From Rhizobium herbae (lineage in GTDB: Bacteria; Pseudomonadota; Alphaproteobacteria; Rhizobiales; Rhizobiaceae), in assembly GCF_019511375.1 (NCBI RefSeq), contig NZ_JAEUAO010000001.1, positions 558,001-622,000 of the forward strand: DNA of 64,000 bases, written 5' to 3'. Both the position numbers and the translations under genes were made by a program. Positions within the stretch are counted from its first letter, which is position 1. Every line of letters begins with the position of its first letter. Of the stretch, positions 17,401 through 28,227 are shown in pieces. A model generated the notes under the pieces. It saw nothing but the letters and a program-made list of their open reading frames with translations. It had not been told where the DNA came from and made no database searches.

Positions 17401-19206
17401 GTGCCGCTCACCAACATTACCAGCATCGAAAAGGCGGACTTTCTATCGAAGACCGCAGCCTTTCTGAAGACGTGGGAAAATGCTGCCCTCATCGGCAAGA
17501 CCGCGCCGAGCGCACATGGCGCCATCCATGACGACGGGAAGCAAATTCCGACCATCGGCTACGGTCTGAACCTCAAGGCGATGAGTTACAGCGCCATCTC
17601 GGCGGCCTACAAGCTGGCGCTGACGGGCAAGATCGAGGGCAAGCTGTCCGCCTTGCAGGAAAGCGGCCTGAAAATCATTGCGAAATGGAAAGCCGACACG
17701 ACGCCGACGGCCGCAGACGATGTCGCGCTGATCAACAAGTCGCAAGGCAAAGCCGGCACGGCGGCGGAAAAGAAGGCACTCCAGTCGCTCTGGCTCACCG
17801 ATGCACAGGCGACCGTTCTGCTGGAGGCAAGGCTCAAGGGTAAGGCGGGGTTGTTCGCCTCCTCGACTGAGGCGGACCTGGCCGCAAGGCTTAACGGCTT
17901 CGGCGCCTCGCTGCCGGAGGAATCGCAGGAACGCCTCGTCCTCTATTCGCTGTACTATAATGCGCCAACCCTGATCGGTCCCGGCATCTCGACTGCCATC
18001 AAGACCGACAACCATGCCCGGTTCTGGTACGAAGTCCGTTACAACCACGCCAATTTCGACATCAAGGGCCTGCAGAACCGGCGCGAGGACGAATCGAACA
18101 AGGTGGGCATCCTTGCGCCGGCCGATCGAAAGGATGCCGGCGCCGTGCTCAAGGCGATGGACTTCCTCTTCGATCGCGAAGGCGGGGTATCGAGCGTCTA
18201 CGAGAAGATCGCCGCCCGCGATAAGGTGATCAACGAGGCGGATCAGGTCAATGCCAAAACCCAGTCGTTCGAGGCACAAATCGCCTCCTACCTGAAAACA
18301 CTGTCGGACAAATACGCCTTTGGCGACCAGTTGCACTTCGTCCAGGCGGGCGGCGCGGGCAACGACACATTTGCGCCGGGTGTCGCGAGCTATGCGCGGC
18401 TCGATGCCGCAACGATGCGAAACGAGACGAACACCAACGATCTCGTCATCGCCGGCGATGGCGACAACAGGATAAGGACCGGAGGCGGCGACGATTGGGT
18501 CTATTCCGGCAAAGGAAAGGACAACATCGATCTTGGCGATGGCGATGACCACGTATCCGCCGGTGCCGGTAACGACGTCATAAACGGCGGCGGCGGTGGG
18601 GACATCATGAAGGGTGGTGCGGGATACGACATCTATTTAATCGAAAGCGTTTCGGATCGTGTTGTCGATGTCGACAGGGGGAAGATCAGGACCGAAGTCT
18701 CGCTCAAGGCCCTGACGCAGAATATCGACACCTATGTCAACCTCAAAGCCGGACTGACGCACAGCCTGACGCTTGATGCCGACAAGCTGCCTGCCGACCC
18801 CGACGGCGACACCATCACTTTCGAAGGCAGCAGCGGCAACGATGCCTACCGCTTGTCACTGACCGACGACACCATGCTCGTCCATTTCAAGACCGGCAAC
18901 GGCAACGACAAGATCACCCTCACCGGCCGGGAAAACCCCGCAACCGGCACCACGACGATCGCCGTGGAAGACGCAGCAAGTACGGATCGCTTCGACATCT
19001 CTGTTTTCAGCGCCCTTTCTCTTGACGCTTTCGAAGGCAAGGCGGACGAGATCGGCAACTACTATTGCAAGCTTGAGAGCCAGTCGGGCGTCAGCACCAT
19101 GGCAATCTGGTATGCATCAGACGGCGGCGGCGGCACCGTCACTCTCAACAATGCCATCACGATCTGCTCCACCATGCCGATGTCGGAGGCCATGTTTCTC
19201 GTGTGA
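17401..19206 (+). CDS. Lysozyme-like domain fused to RTX calcium-binding repeats, predicted type I-secreted
   Basis: The protein is 601 aa. Residues 14-235 look like a GH24/T4-type lysozyme: WENA with a candidate catalytic Glu26, then DDGKQIPTIGYGLNL with Asp45 and Thr51 at the same six-residue spacing as Asp20 and Thr26 of T4 lysozyme. GLQNRREDE near residue 223-232 recalls the NRR..E end of phage endolysins. Residues 350-412 hold hemolysin-type nonapeptide repeats (GGGDDWVYSG, GDGDDHVSAG, AGNDVINGG, GGAGYDIY). The last 190 residues are beta-rich with no signal peptide, as in type I substrates whose signal is C-terminal. No secretion genes lie beside it. The start is a GTG at 17401, poorly supported by a ribosome site. 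The enzyme role is inferred. Confidence 0.72.
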   Translation: MPLTNITSIEKADFLSKTAAFLKTWENAALIGKTAPSAHGAIHDDGKQIPTIGYGLNLKAMSYSAISAAYKLALTGKIEGKLSALQESGLKIIAKWKADTTPTAADDVALINKSQGKAGTAAEKKALQSLWLTDAQATVLLEARLKGKAGLFASSTEADLAARLNGFGASLPEESQERLVLYSLYYNAPTLIGPGISTAIKTDNHARFWYEVRYNHANFDIKGLQNRREDESNKVGILAPADRKDAGAVLKAMDFLFDREGGVSSVYEKIAARDKVINEADQVNAKTQSFEAQIASYLKTLSDKYAFGDQLHFVQAGGAGNDTFAPGVASYARLDAATMRNETNTNDLVIAGDGDNRIRTGGGDDWVYSGKGKDNIDLGDGDDHVSAGAGNDVINGGGGGDIMKGGAGYDIYLIESVSDRVVDVDRGKIRTEVSLKALTQNIDTYVNLKAGLTHSLTLDADKLPADPDGDTITFEGSSGNDAYRLSLTDDTMLVHFKTGNGNDKITLTGRENPATGTTTIAVEDAASTDRFDISVFSALSLDAFEGKADEIGNYYCKLESQSGVSTMAIWYASDGGGGTVTLNNAITICSTMPMSEAMFLV

Positions 19207-19218
19207 TCGGGTGAGGCA

Positions 19219-19249
19219 CTGGCCCGCCGCAGGGGATACAGCGGGCCAG
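19219..19249. terminator. Hairpin between the RTX gene and the convergent Gfo/Idh gene
   Basis: CTGGCCCGC and GCGGGCCAG form a 9-bp stem with a 13-nt loop, centred between the tail-to-tail ends at 19206 and 19258. No T tract follows, so it may be a weak or factor-assisted terminator. Confidence 0.5.
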
Positions 19250-19257
19250 CAAACCCC

Positions 19258-20391
19258 TTACCGCAGAAGCGCGTTGGCTTCCTCGATGCCGAGCGCCGCC
19301 GGCTGCGTGCAGGTCGTCGTCAGTTCGACGAACTGGCCCGTCTCGCCCGACTTGAGGATCGACACCATGACATCGACGCCGTGCAGCGCGCGCTCCAGCG
19401 AGCAGCGGGCGTCGCGACCTTCGAGAATGGCGAGCGCCAGGTCGGCAAGGCCGGCCGTACGGTAGTTGGCCATCGGCCCCTGCGGATGCTCCTGATTGTC
19501 GACGGCGAAGGGATGATCCCACATCTCGACCGGCTGGATGTCCTTGTCGCGGCCGCTGGCCGAGACAGTACCGCCGAAGAAATTCGGATCGGGCACGAAG
19601 AGCGAGCCTTCCGTGCCATAGAGTTCCATATTGCCGTGGCGGTGCGACCAGACATCCCAGCTGGCCGACAGCGTCACCGTCGCGCCGTTCTGGAATTCGA
19701 GCAGCGCATGGATATTCGTCGGCGTCTTCACCGGAATGACCTCGCCCTTGCGCGGCTCGCTGGTGATGGTGCGGGTCGGGTTGGCCATCGAGGTCAGCGC
19801 CGCCACGCGCCTGACCGGACCGATCAGGTTGACGAGGTTGGCGATGTAGTACGGCCCCATGTCAAGGATGGGACCGCCGCCGGGCAGGAAGAAAAAGTCC
19901 GGGTTTGGATGCCACATCTCCATGCCCGGGCCCATCACGTGGCACGTGCCGGACGTGACACGGCCGATCTTGCCCTGGTCGATATAGTCTCGCGCCAGCT
20001 GGTGCGCGCCGCCAAGGAAGGTGTCCGGTGCGCAGCCTACCTTCAGGTTGTTGGCGGTGGCGATGCCGCGCAGCTGCTCGCCCTGCTCCAGCGAAAGCAC
20101 GAGCGGCTTTTCGGAATACACGTGCTTGCCGGCCTCCAGGATCATCTTCGAGACGGGGAAATGCGCTTCCGGGATCGTCAGGTTGACGACGATGTCGATC
20201 TCCGGATTGGCAAGCAACGCCTCGATGGTCTGCGCCTTGACGTCATATTCGGATGCGCGCGTTTCGGCGGCAGCCGGATTGATGTCGGCGCAGGCGACGA
20301 CCCTGATGCCCCTGAAGAGCGGCGAAAGCTTGAAATAGGTGGTGGAGATGTTGCCGCATCCGATGATGCCGACGCCGAGTTCTCGTGTCAT
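19258..20391 (-). CDS. Gfo/Idh/MocA-family oxidoreductase
   Basis: This 377-aa NAD(P)-dependent dehydrogenase has a Rossmann half (VGIIGCGNISTTYFKLSP) and the family EKP motif (HVYSEKPLVLSLEQG). Its C-terminal beta-sheet half contains GGGPILDMGPYYIANLVNLIG with the catalytic Asp; the expected downstream His region is replaced by DMGPYY. It is the last gene of the glycan operon starting at 28198 and lies 15 bp after the isomerase-like gene. It probably oxidises or epimerises a sugar from the imported glycoside. The exact sugar is not predictable. Confidence 0.88.
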   Translation of the reverse strand: MTRELGVGIIGCGNISTTYFKLSPLFRGIRVVACADINPAAAETRASEYDVKAQTIEALLANPEIDIVVNLTIPEAHFPVSKMILEAGKHVYSEKPLVLSLEQGEQLRGIATANNLKVGCAPDTFLGGAHQLARDYIDQGKIGRVTSGTCHVMGPGMEMWHPNPDFFFLPGGGPILDMGPYYIANLVNLIGPVRRVAALTSMANPTRTITSEPRKGEVIPVKTPTNIHALLEFQNGATVTLSASWDVWSHRHGNMELYGTEGSLFVPDPNFFGGTVSASGRDKDIQPVEMWDHPFAVDNQEHPQGPMANYRTAGLADLALAILEGRDARCSLERALHGVDVMVSILKSGETGQFVELTTTCTQPAALGIEEANALLR

Positions 20392-20406
20392 GATCTGCTC
20401 TTTCCT

Positions 20407-21168
20407 TCAGTAGGTCTTGATCGATGCGATCGAGCGCTCCGCCGTCGCCTTGAAATCCTTGGGGTTGTCGTGCTCGACGATGTAGTATCGGGCAGGTGTC
20501 GCGGCGAGCACCTTGAACAGCCTCTTCCAGTCAACGGTGCCATGGCCGACATCGGCCCAGCCGTCCTCATCGGCATTTTGGCCGGCTGCGGCGATGTCCT
20601 TCACGTGGACGGCCCTGATGCGGCGGCCATGTTTTTCGATCCAGGCAAAGGGATCGGCACCGCCGCGGATGACCCAGGCGATGTCTGCTTCCCAGGAGAG
20701 GTTCGGTCCGCCGGCAAAGATATGTTCCTGCGGGATCGAGCCGTCAGGCAGTGCGAGAAATTCAAAGTCATGATTGTGCCAACCGAAGTCCAGGCCGGCG
20801 TCACGGATTGGCTTTCCTGCCTTTTCCAGGCGTTCGCCGAACGCCCTCCAGCCGGCCGCGTCCGTCGGCCGCTGATCGGGAAGCAGATAGGGGCAATAAA
20901 CGGCCCTGATCCCGAGGGTGCTGGCGATCTTCAGAACGCCGGCCGGATCGGATTCGAGCATGTCGAGGCCGAAATGGGCGGTCGGCATCGTGACGCCGCT
21001 TTCGTCCAGGTCGGCCTTCAGGGCGGCAAGTGCTGCGTCGTCGAGCGAGGCGTATAGTGCGCCGTAACCCTCGACATGTTTGTAGCCGACGGCACCGACC
21101 GTCTTGAGGACGTCGGAGAGCGGCGGGAAATTTCGGGCGCTGTAAAGCTGGAAGCTGACGGTCTGCAT
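20407..21168 (-). CDS. Sugar phosphate isomerase/epimerase-like TIM barrel protein
   Basis: This 253-aa AP-endonuclease-2/xylose isomerase-like barrel begins MQTVSFQLYSARNFPPLSDVLK. It shows the metal-site signatures GWHNHDFEF (His and Glu), SWEADIAWV (Asp) and RAVHVKD (His, Asp), with a C-terminal YYIVEHDNPKD Glu. Such enzymes include IolE-like dehydratases and ketose 3-epimerases. The ATG at 21168 has AAGGAG nine bases upstream; the TTG two codons earlier is too close to that site. It belongs to the mannosidase operon, ahead of the Gfo/Idh gene, and the two enzymes probably act on the same sugar. Confidence 0.85.
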   Translation of the reverse strand: MQTVSFQLYSARNFPPLSDVLKTVGAVGYKHVEGYGALYASLDDAALAALKADLDESGVTMPTAHFGLDMLESDPAGVLKIASTLGIRAVYCPYLLPDQRPTDAAGWRAFGERLEKAGKPIRDAGLDFGWHNHDFEFLALPDGSIPQEHIFAGGPNLSWEADIAWVIRGGADPFAWIEKHGRRIRAVHVKDIAAAGQNADEDGWADVGHGTVDWKRLFKVLAATPARYYIVEHDNPKDFKATAERSIASIKTY

Positions 21169-21289
21169 GGGCAAGTTCTCCTTGGGAGTTAGGGGAGCAA
21201 GGTGTCGTCTCCGAGGTCGTCAGAGGGCTCGGGCGGGTGTCTTCTTGGGTGACGGAAAGCGGTGGGCACTTCGCAGCATCAAGATCTCG

Positions 21290-23764
21290 CTAACCGGTGC
21301 CCTGGCAGGACTGCAGGTCGTAGCCGATAAAGACCGGCTTCCAATCTGCGGCCTGCGGCTGCTTGGGTGTGAAACGGATGACACGGCGTTCGCCGGCCGT
21401 CAGGTCGAAGGCGTTGTCGGAGTAGCGGCCCTCAATGTCGGTTTCGATCATCACGTGCAGGGCAAGGCCACTCGCCGCAACGGTGATCTCGTAAGTGCCG
21501 TCGACGCCCGGGGTCGTCGAGATCAGGAGATCGGACGGGACCAGATCGAGCGCCTTGTAGGTGCCCTGAACATGATGCCCCTCGCCGCGCATGCCGTTCG
21601 AGGCTTCGAAGGACCAGAACAGCAGCATGTTCTTCGGGATATCCGCGGCGGCGATCGACAGCAGTGTTGCGGCACCATCCGGGCTGCAGGTGCCGGCGGC
21701 AGCCGCCAGGGGCTGCTTCTCGCCCGACAGCGAAACGAGAAAGGTCTGCAGTTCGATCGTAACGGGGTCGGAGGTGTCGTTGACCATCGAGAAGGCGATG
21801 GTCGTTCCATCGTCGGAGGGAATGGCGGCGACAGCCACCGGCTGGAAGAACCGGCGTACCATGTAGTGCATGGCCTTCCAGTTGCCGCCATAGTCGAGGC
21901 TCGCCCAGGAGGCGACCGGCCAGGTGTCGTTTAGCTGCCAGTACAGCGTTCCCATGCAATGCGGCTTCAGCGACCGCCAGAATTCGACGGCAGTGCGGAT
22001 CGCCAGCCCCTGCTGAATCTGGCTGAGATAGACGAAGTTGGAAAAATCCTTCGGAAAGCGGAAGTAGCGGAACATGGTCGCCGCGATACGCTCATTGCCG
22101 CCTGCATTCTTCTGGTGCGATTCCATCACCGGCGAGGCGATGTTCAGGTCCTTCTGTTCCGCGAACTGCCGCACGATCGGCATCGAGGTATAGGACTGGA
22201 AGCCGAACTCGGAGCAGAAGCGTGGTCGGACCGTGCGGTAATTGTCGAACGACTTGTTCTCGTGCCAGACGGACCAATAGTGCATGTCGCCGGAGCCATC
22301 CGCGTGCCAGGCGTCGCCGAAGTTGAGCGGCCCGACAGACGGGCTTGACGGCCACCAGATTGCATCGGGCGCAGCCGCCTTGATGCCGGTCTCGATGGTG
22401 CGGTTGAGGCGGTCGTAGGAAACGAGATAGCGGTCGCGATCCTTGCGGCTCTCTTCAAACCAGGTAAGCGCGCCGACGAGCTCGTTGTCGCCGCACCAGA
22501 GCGCGATCGATGGATGCGATGACAGCCGCTTGACCTGGTAATCCACCTCCGCCGCGACGTTTTCGAGGAAATCCGGGGTCGAGGGATAAAGATTGCAGGC
22601 AAACATGAAATCCTGCCAGACCATCAGGCCCAGCCGGTCGCAGAGGTCATAGAACCAGTCCGTCTCGTAAAAGCCGCCGCCCCAGACGCGGATCATGTTC
22701 ATGTTGGCATCAACCGCCGAGCGCAGCAGATCCTCGACGCCCTCCGGCGTCACCCGCGAGGCGAGCGCATCGGCCGGGATCCAGTTGGCACCGCGGCAGA
22801 AGATCTCGCGTCCGTTGACGCGGAAGGCAAAACGGCTGCCGGCCTCGTCCTTGTCCGTTAGAAGCTCGATCGTCCGCAAGCCGATCTGGCGGCTCACGGT
22901 TTCACCCGGAAGCGAGACGATGAGTTCGGACAACGCCTGTTTACCGCTGCCTGCCGGCCACCAGAGCCTCGGATTGTAGACGGTAAAGACGTGCGTGACC
23001 TGTGTCTCGCCGGCATTGACGGCGCAATCCAGGTGCTCCCTTGCGCCGTCGAGCGAAAAGTCGATGCCGACGACGCTCGGATCCTGTGCAAAGAGGGTCA
23101 CCGTCACCTGAAGGTCGATTGCGCCGCCGGCCTGCGGCACCTGGCGGGTCGTGACGTGTTCGATGCGGGCAGCTGCGAGTTTCTTGAGGGCGATTGCGCC
23201 GTAGATGCCAAGCGGCGCGACGGCAATGTTCCAGTCCCAGCCGAAATGGCATTGCGGCTTGCGCAGCATGTTCCCGTTCGGGATCGGGCAATTGGTGGTC
23301 GAATAGGGAATATAGAAGGGCTGGGCGGCCTGCGCCTGCGCCCCGGCAGCGATCGCTGAATGGATGACGATGCGCAACCGGTTCTGGCCCGCTTTCAAGA
23401 GCGAGCTTACGGCCGGGCGATAGCGTAGAAAGCAGTTCCTGGCATCGAGAACCAGCTCGTCGTTGACATAGACCGAGGCGACGGTGTCCAGGCTTTCAAT
23501 ATCGAGATACCAGTATCCGGGGAGATCGGCCGCGTCGATGTCGAACGTGCGCTCAAGCACCCAGTCCTTGTGTGCCACCCACTGGACGTCATCCTCGTTG
23601 CGGCCGGCATAGGGATCGGCGATCGCGCCGGCCGCCTGCAAAGCGCTGTGCACGTCGCCCGGAATGGCCATCGTCAGCGCATGACTGTTGTCCGACGAGG
23701 CAAGCAGCCACTCGCCCGACAGGTCGAGAGCCACGGTTTCGGAGGGGAAGACATCAGCAGACAT
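21290..23764 (-). CDS. Glycoside hydrolase family 2 beta-mannosidase
   Basis: This 824-aa cytoplasmic enzyme has the GH2 order: jelly-roll (DLSGEWLLASSDN..., VQWVAHKDWVLERTF), Ig-like domain, catalytic barrel and C-terminal beta domains. The acid/base Glu is in LWCGDNELVGAL, the nucleophile in RPRFCSEFGFQSY. The FGWDWNIAVAPLGIYG segment and MIRVWGGGFYETDWFYDLCDRLGLMVWQDFMFAC are typical of beta-mannosidases rather than beta-galactosidases. It should release mannose from beta-mannosides brought in by the ABC importer upstream. The ATG at 23764 is chosen; a TTG two codons earlier is the alternative. Confidence 0.9.
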   Translation of the reverse strand: MSADVFPSETVALDLSGEWLLASSDNSHALTMAIPGDVHSALQAAGAIADPYAGRNEDDVQWVAHKDWVLERTFDIDAADLPGYWYLDIESLDTVASVYVNDELVLDARNCFLRYRPAVSSLLKAGQNRLRIVIHSAIAAGAQAQAAQPFYIPYSTTNCPIPNGNMLRKPQCHFGWDWNIAVAPLGIYGAIALKKLAAARIEHVTTRQVPQAGGAIDLQVTVTLFAQDPSVVGIDFSLDGAREHLDCAVNAGETQVTHVFTVYNPRLWWPAGSGKQALSELIVSLPGETVSRQIGLRTIELLTDKDEAGSRFAFRVNGREIFCRGANWIPADALASRVTPEGVEDLLRSAVDANMNMIRVWGGGFYETDWFYDLCDRLGLMVWQDFMFACNLYPSTPDFLENVAAEVDYQVKRLSSHPSIALWCGDNELVGALTWFEESRKDRDRYLVSYDRLNRTIETGIKAAAPDAIWWPSSPSVGPLNFGDAWHADGSGDMHYWSVWHENKSFDNYRTVRPRFCSEFGFQSYTSMPIVRQFAEQKDLNIASPVMESHQKNAGGNERIAATMFRYFRFPKDFSNFVYLSQIQQGLAIRTAVEFWRSLKPHCMGTLYWQLNDTWPVASWASLDYGGNWKAMHYMVRRFFQPVAVAAIPSDDGTTIAFSMVNDTSDPVTIELQTFLVSLSGEKQPLAAAAGTCSPDGAATLLSIAAADIPKNMLLFWSFEASNGMRGEGHHVQGTYKALDLVPSDLLISTTPGVDGTYEITVAASGLALHVMIETDIEGRYSDNAFDLTAGERRVIRFTPKQPQAADWKPVFIGYDLQSCQGTG

Positions 23765-23855
23765 TGTCAAAAATCCATTTGCGGCCCAAACGCAGGGATG
23801 GGCGCCATCATCTTCGAAGTGGCCGCGGGACGCGGCCGCTTGATGTTGCGGTTGA

Positions 23856-24947
<1,092 letters not shown>

Positions 24948-24951
24948 GCAC

Positions 24952-25887
24952 TCACCCTTTCACTGCGCCGGCGGCGATACCGCGGACAAAAAGCCGTCCG
25001 GAAACGAAATAGACGATCAATGGAACGGCCCCGGTCAGAATGGTCGCCGCCATGTTGACGTTGTATTCCTTCACGCCCTGGACCGAGTTGACGATGTTGT
25101 TGAGCTGGACGGTCATTGGATAATATTCCGGTCGGGTGAATACGACGCCGAACAGGAAGTCGTTCCAGATGCCGGTGATCTGCAGGATCATGGCGACGAC
25201 GAAGATCGGCAGCGACATCGGCAGCATGATCTTGAAATAGATCGTCCAGAACCCGGCACCGTCGATGCGCGCCGCCTTGAACAGCTCTTCCGGAAGCGAC
25301 GAGAAGTAGTTGCGGAAGAGAAGCGTCAGGATTGGCATGCCGAAGATGGTGTGGACGATGATCAGGCCCGTCAGCGAGCCATAGAGACCCATTTCGCGCA
25401 GAACGATGACGATCGGATAGATCATCACCTGATAAGGGATGAAGGCGCCGACGATGAGGATCGTGAAGAACAGGTCAGCCCCCTTGAACCGCCAGTTCGC
25501 CAGCGCATAGCCATTGATCGAGGCGATTGCGATCGACATGATTGTCGAGGGAATGGTGATGCGAACGGAGTTCCAGAACCCTCGGGACAGGCCATCGCAA
25601 TTCAGCCCCGTGCAGGCGGTGGCCCAGGCTTTCACCCAGGGCTCGAAGGTGATCTCGACGGGCGGCGAGAAGATGTTGCCCAGCCGGATTTCCGGCATGC
25701 CCTTCAGCGACGTGACTATCATGACGTAAAGCGGCAGCAGGTAGTAAGCGGCGGCGAAGATCAGCGCGCCATAGATCATGATGTTTCTGGACGAAAACAT
25801 CGGGCGCGGCTTCCTACCCTGTGGGCCGGGCGCCAGTCTCGAGGCGCCATGGGCGGCCTGCCCTTTGAGAGGTATTGTGTCAGCCAC
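24952..25887 (-). CDS. Carbohydrate ABC transporter permease (MalG type)
   Basis: This 311-aa protein has six membrane helices and the MalG-type EAA loop [28 protein letters not shown] that docks on the ATPase. The N-terminus adds a 30-residue cytosolic leader before the first helix ([28 protein letters not shown]). A soluble periplasmic segment ([23 protein letters not shown]) between helices 1 and 2 has two cysteines. Its start overlaps the previous permease gene by eight bases. Confidence 0.92.
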   Translation of the reverse strand: MADTIPLKGQAAHGASRLAPGPQGRKPRPMFSSRNIMIYGALIFAAAYYLLPLYVMIVTSLKGMPEIRLGNIFSPPVEITFEPWVKAWATACTGLNCDGLSRGFWNSVRITIPSTIMSIAIASINGYALANWRFKGADLFFTILIVGAFIPYQVMIYPIVIVLREMGLYGSLTGLIIVHTIFGMPILTLLFRNYFSSLPEELFKAARIDGAGFWTIYFKIMLPMSLPIFVVAMILQITGIWNDFLFGVVFTRPEYYPMTVQLNNIVNSVQGVKEYNVNMAATILTGAVPLIVYFVSGRLFVRGIAAGAVKG

Positions 25888-26782
25888 GCTTGCGTCCTCC
25901 GAATTCCAGATAGGCCCAGGGCACGATGATGATGGCGACGGTTATCAGCATCATGGTTGAGGCAGCGAAGCCCTGACCGAGGTTCTGCGCCAGGAACATG
26001 TAGTCGTAGACATATTTGGCGGGCACTTCGGAGGCGATGCCGGGACCGCCGCTGGTCTGCGCCACGACCAGGTCGTAGACCCGGACGATGCCGCTCGCGA
26101 TGATCACCAGCGTGGTGATGAAGACGGCGCGCATCATCGGAATGATGATGAAGAGGTAGGTCTTCCACATCGGAATGCCGTCGACGCGTGAGGCCTTCCA
26201 GATGTCCTCGTCGATGCCGCGCAGGCCGGCGAGCATCAGGCACATGACGAGGCCCGTTCCCTGCCAGAGGGCGGCGATCAGGATGCCGTAGATGACGATG
26301 CTTTGATTGTAGAGCGGATCGAAGGTGAAGCTCGACCAGCCGAGCGACCGGACCACCGACTGCACCCCGAATTCCGGATTGAGCACCCATTGCCAGACCA
26401 GGCCGGTGACGATGAAGGAGAGCGCGAATGGATAGAGGAAGATCGTCCGAAACGTGTTCTCGAAGCGGATTTTCTGGTCCATCAGCGCAGCGAGCACGAA
26501 ACCGATCACCAGGCTGAAAATCAGCGAGAAGAAGCCGTAGATGGCAAGGTTCTGGATGGACATCAGCCAGCGCGGGGCTGCCCACAGGCGCTCATACTGA
26601 TCAAGCCCGACAAACGACATGCGCGGCAGGAGCTTCGAATTGGTGAAGGAATAAAACACCGTCCAAAGCGTGCCGCCGAGAAAGATCACGACGGCGGTCA
26701 GTATCATGGGAATTGAGGCAATCTTGGAATGCAGATTGCGCAACAACTGGTTTGGCCGGCCGGCATGCGCTTGGCCCGTCAT
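25880..26782 (-). CDS. Carbohydrate ABC transporter permease (MalF type)
   Basis: This 300-aa permease has six helices (SIPMILTAVVIFLGGTLWTVFYSF first) and the EAA loop EDIWKASRVDGIPMWKTYLFIIIPMM. It pairs with the MalG-type partner to form the channel. The gap of 180 bp from the binding-protein gene holds inverted repeats, which may let the binding protein be made in excess. Confidence 0.92.
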   Translation of the reverse strand: MTGQAHAGRPNQLLRNLHSKIASIPMILTAVVIFLGGTLWTVFYSFTNSKLLPRMSFVGLDQYERLWAAPRWLMSIQNLAIYGFFSLIFSLVIGFVLAALMDQKIRFENTFRTIFLYPFALSFIVTGLVWQWVLNPEFGVQSVVRSLGWSSFTFDPLYNQSIVIYGILIAALWQGTGLVMCLMLAGLRGIDEDIWKASRVDGIPMWKTYLFIIIPMMRAVFITTLVIIASGIVRVYDLVVAQTSGGPGIASEVPAKYVYDYMFLAQNLGQGFAASTMMLITVAIIIVPWAYLEFGGRKRG

Positions 26783-26962
26783 GTCTCACTCCTCCCCTGG
26801 ATCAGGTTCATCCCGTTGAAAGCGGCGGCGCACACCGCAGCATTTCGCTCCATCGTCAAGTCCGAAGGATCGCCGGCCCGTGAGCCGGCATTGAACCTGC
26901 GGGTTTGAGTTTCGAACCGGCCCCGCGCGAGGCGGAGCCGGCTTTCGATAGAGTAGCCGTGA
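26783..26962 (-). other. Spacer with hairpins between binding-protein and permease genes
   Basis: On the minus strand an imperfect stem AGCCGGCTCCGCCTCG with its GGGGCCGGTT partner (about 26920-26950), then GCCGGCTCACGGGCCGGC (about 26873-26890), follow the stop of the binding-protein gene. Such stems at this place in ABC operons usually attenuate transcription or protect the upstream message. The function here is inferred. Confidence 0.5.
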
Positions 26963-28198
26963 TCAATCGGCCGACGCGATGATTTCGGTGAAGCGCTTCT
27001 GCGCATCTTCCGGCGTCATCGAGGGGTTGGCGAAGAACTCCGAGAAGAGGTCTTCCTTCTGCTTCTGGCTGTCTGCAGACAAAAGCTGGTCGGTGCCCTG
27101 GATCACATTGCCCTTGGCAAGGATCTCGAGACCCTTCTTCATGCAGTCATTGGCTGCGTTGAGGTCGACGTCACCGCGCACCGGTAGCGACCCCTTCTTC
27201 AGGTTGAACGCGACCTGCGTCTTCGGATCGAGCAGCGTCGAGGCGAGCACTTCCTGTGCCTTCGACTTTTCCTCGTCCTTCAGCAGCGGGAAGTAGAAAG
27301 CATCGCCGCCGGTAGAGATGATCTCGTTGACGCCGAGACCCGGAAGGCAGGTATAGTCCGTGCCAGCTTTCTGGCCAGCAACCTGGAACTCGCCTTGCGC
27401 CCAGTCGCCCATGATCTGGCCGCCGGCCTTGCCGGTGATGACCAGATTGGTGGCCTGGTTCCAATCCTGCACGTTGCTGCCCTTGGACATCTTGCGAGCA
27501 TCATCAGCAGCCTTGAAGACCTTGGCGATATCGGGACCCGCGGCCACTTCCGCATCCTTCTCGCCGAACACCTTGTTGAACACGTCCTTGCCGGCAATTG
27601 CGACCATCAGCACGTCAAACGCACCGGCCGACTGCCAGGGCTGGCCACCGACGGCAAGCGGTATGATGCCAGCCTTCTCCAGGGCCGGTGCCGCGGCAAC
27701 GAATTCGTCCCAGTTCTTCGGCACCTCGACGCCGGCCTTCTTGAAGGCCGCATTCGAGAGCCACAACCACTGCCAGGAGTGGATGTTGACCGGCGCGCAG
27801 TAGATCTTGCCTTCGATGGTGCAGCTGTCGAGCAGGCTCGACGGCTTGACGATATCCTTCCAGTTCTCCCTGGTGGCCACGTCGGTCAGGTCGCGCATCA
27901 GGCCCGCCTCGACCAGCTCCTCAGCTTGCCGGCCGTGATTGAACTGCGTGGCGCCCATCGGATCGCCGCCGGTGATGCGGCTGATCATGATCGGCCGGGC
28001 GGTACCACCCGAACCGGCAATGGCACCGTCAACCCAGTGATTGCCGGTGGCATCGAACGCTTTTGCCAGTTCGGCGACCGCCGCGGCTTCGCCACCGGAC
28101 GTCCACCAATGAGTTACTTCCAGATCGGTAGCGCTGGCTACGCTCCATGGAAGCACGACAGTCGCCGCCAAAGCAGCCGCCAACAAACGCAATTTCAT
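26963..28198 (-). CDS. Extracellular sugar-binding protein of the mannoside ABC importer
   Basis: This 411-aa family 1 solute-binding protein has a signal peptide (MKLRLLAAALAATVVLPWSVASA, cleavage near residue 23) and the typical DLEVTHWWTSGGEAAAVAELAKAF opening. It delivers a sugar or oligosaccharide to the two permeases. Tryptophans near the opening and in HSWQWLWLSNAAFKKAG probably stack on sugar rings. The substrate is inferred to be a beta-mannoside or manno-oligosaccharide from the GH2 gene in the operon. It is the first gene after the operator region and should be the most strongly expressed. Confidence 0.9.
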   Translation of the reverse strand: MKLRLLAAALAATVVLPWSVASATDLEVTHWWTSGGEAAAVAELAKAFDATGNHWVDGAIAGSGGTARPIMISRITGGDPMGATQFNHGRQAEELVEAGLMRDLTDVATRENWKDIVKPSSLLDSCTIEGKIYCAPVNIHSWQWLWLSNAAFKKAGVEVPKNWDEFVAAAPALEKAGIIPLAVGGQPWQSAGAFDVLMVAIAGKDVFNKVFGEKDAEVAAGPDIAKVFKAADDARKMSKGSNVQDWNQATNLVITGKAGGQIMGDWAQGEFQVAGQKAGTDYTCLPGLGVNEIISTGGDAFYFPLLKDEEKSKAQEVLASTLLDPKTQVAFNLKKGSLPVRGDVDLNAANDCMKKGLEILAKGNVIQGTDQLLSADSQKQKEDLFSEFFANPSMTPEDAQKRFTEIIASAD

Positions 28199-28215
28199 GA
28201 GTTTTCCTCCCTCAC

Positions 28216-28227
28216 TGTAACGTTACC
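28216..28227. promoter_or_regulatory. LacI-type operator candidate 1
   Basis: TGTAACGTTACC contains the perfect 10-bp palindrome GTAACGTTAC with a central CG, the usual shape of a LacI-family site. It is 18 bp upstream of the binding-protein start, where a bound repressor would block the operon. Confidence 0.75.
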
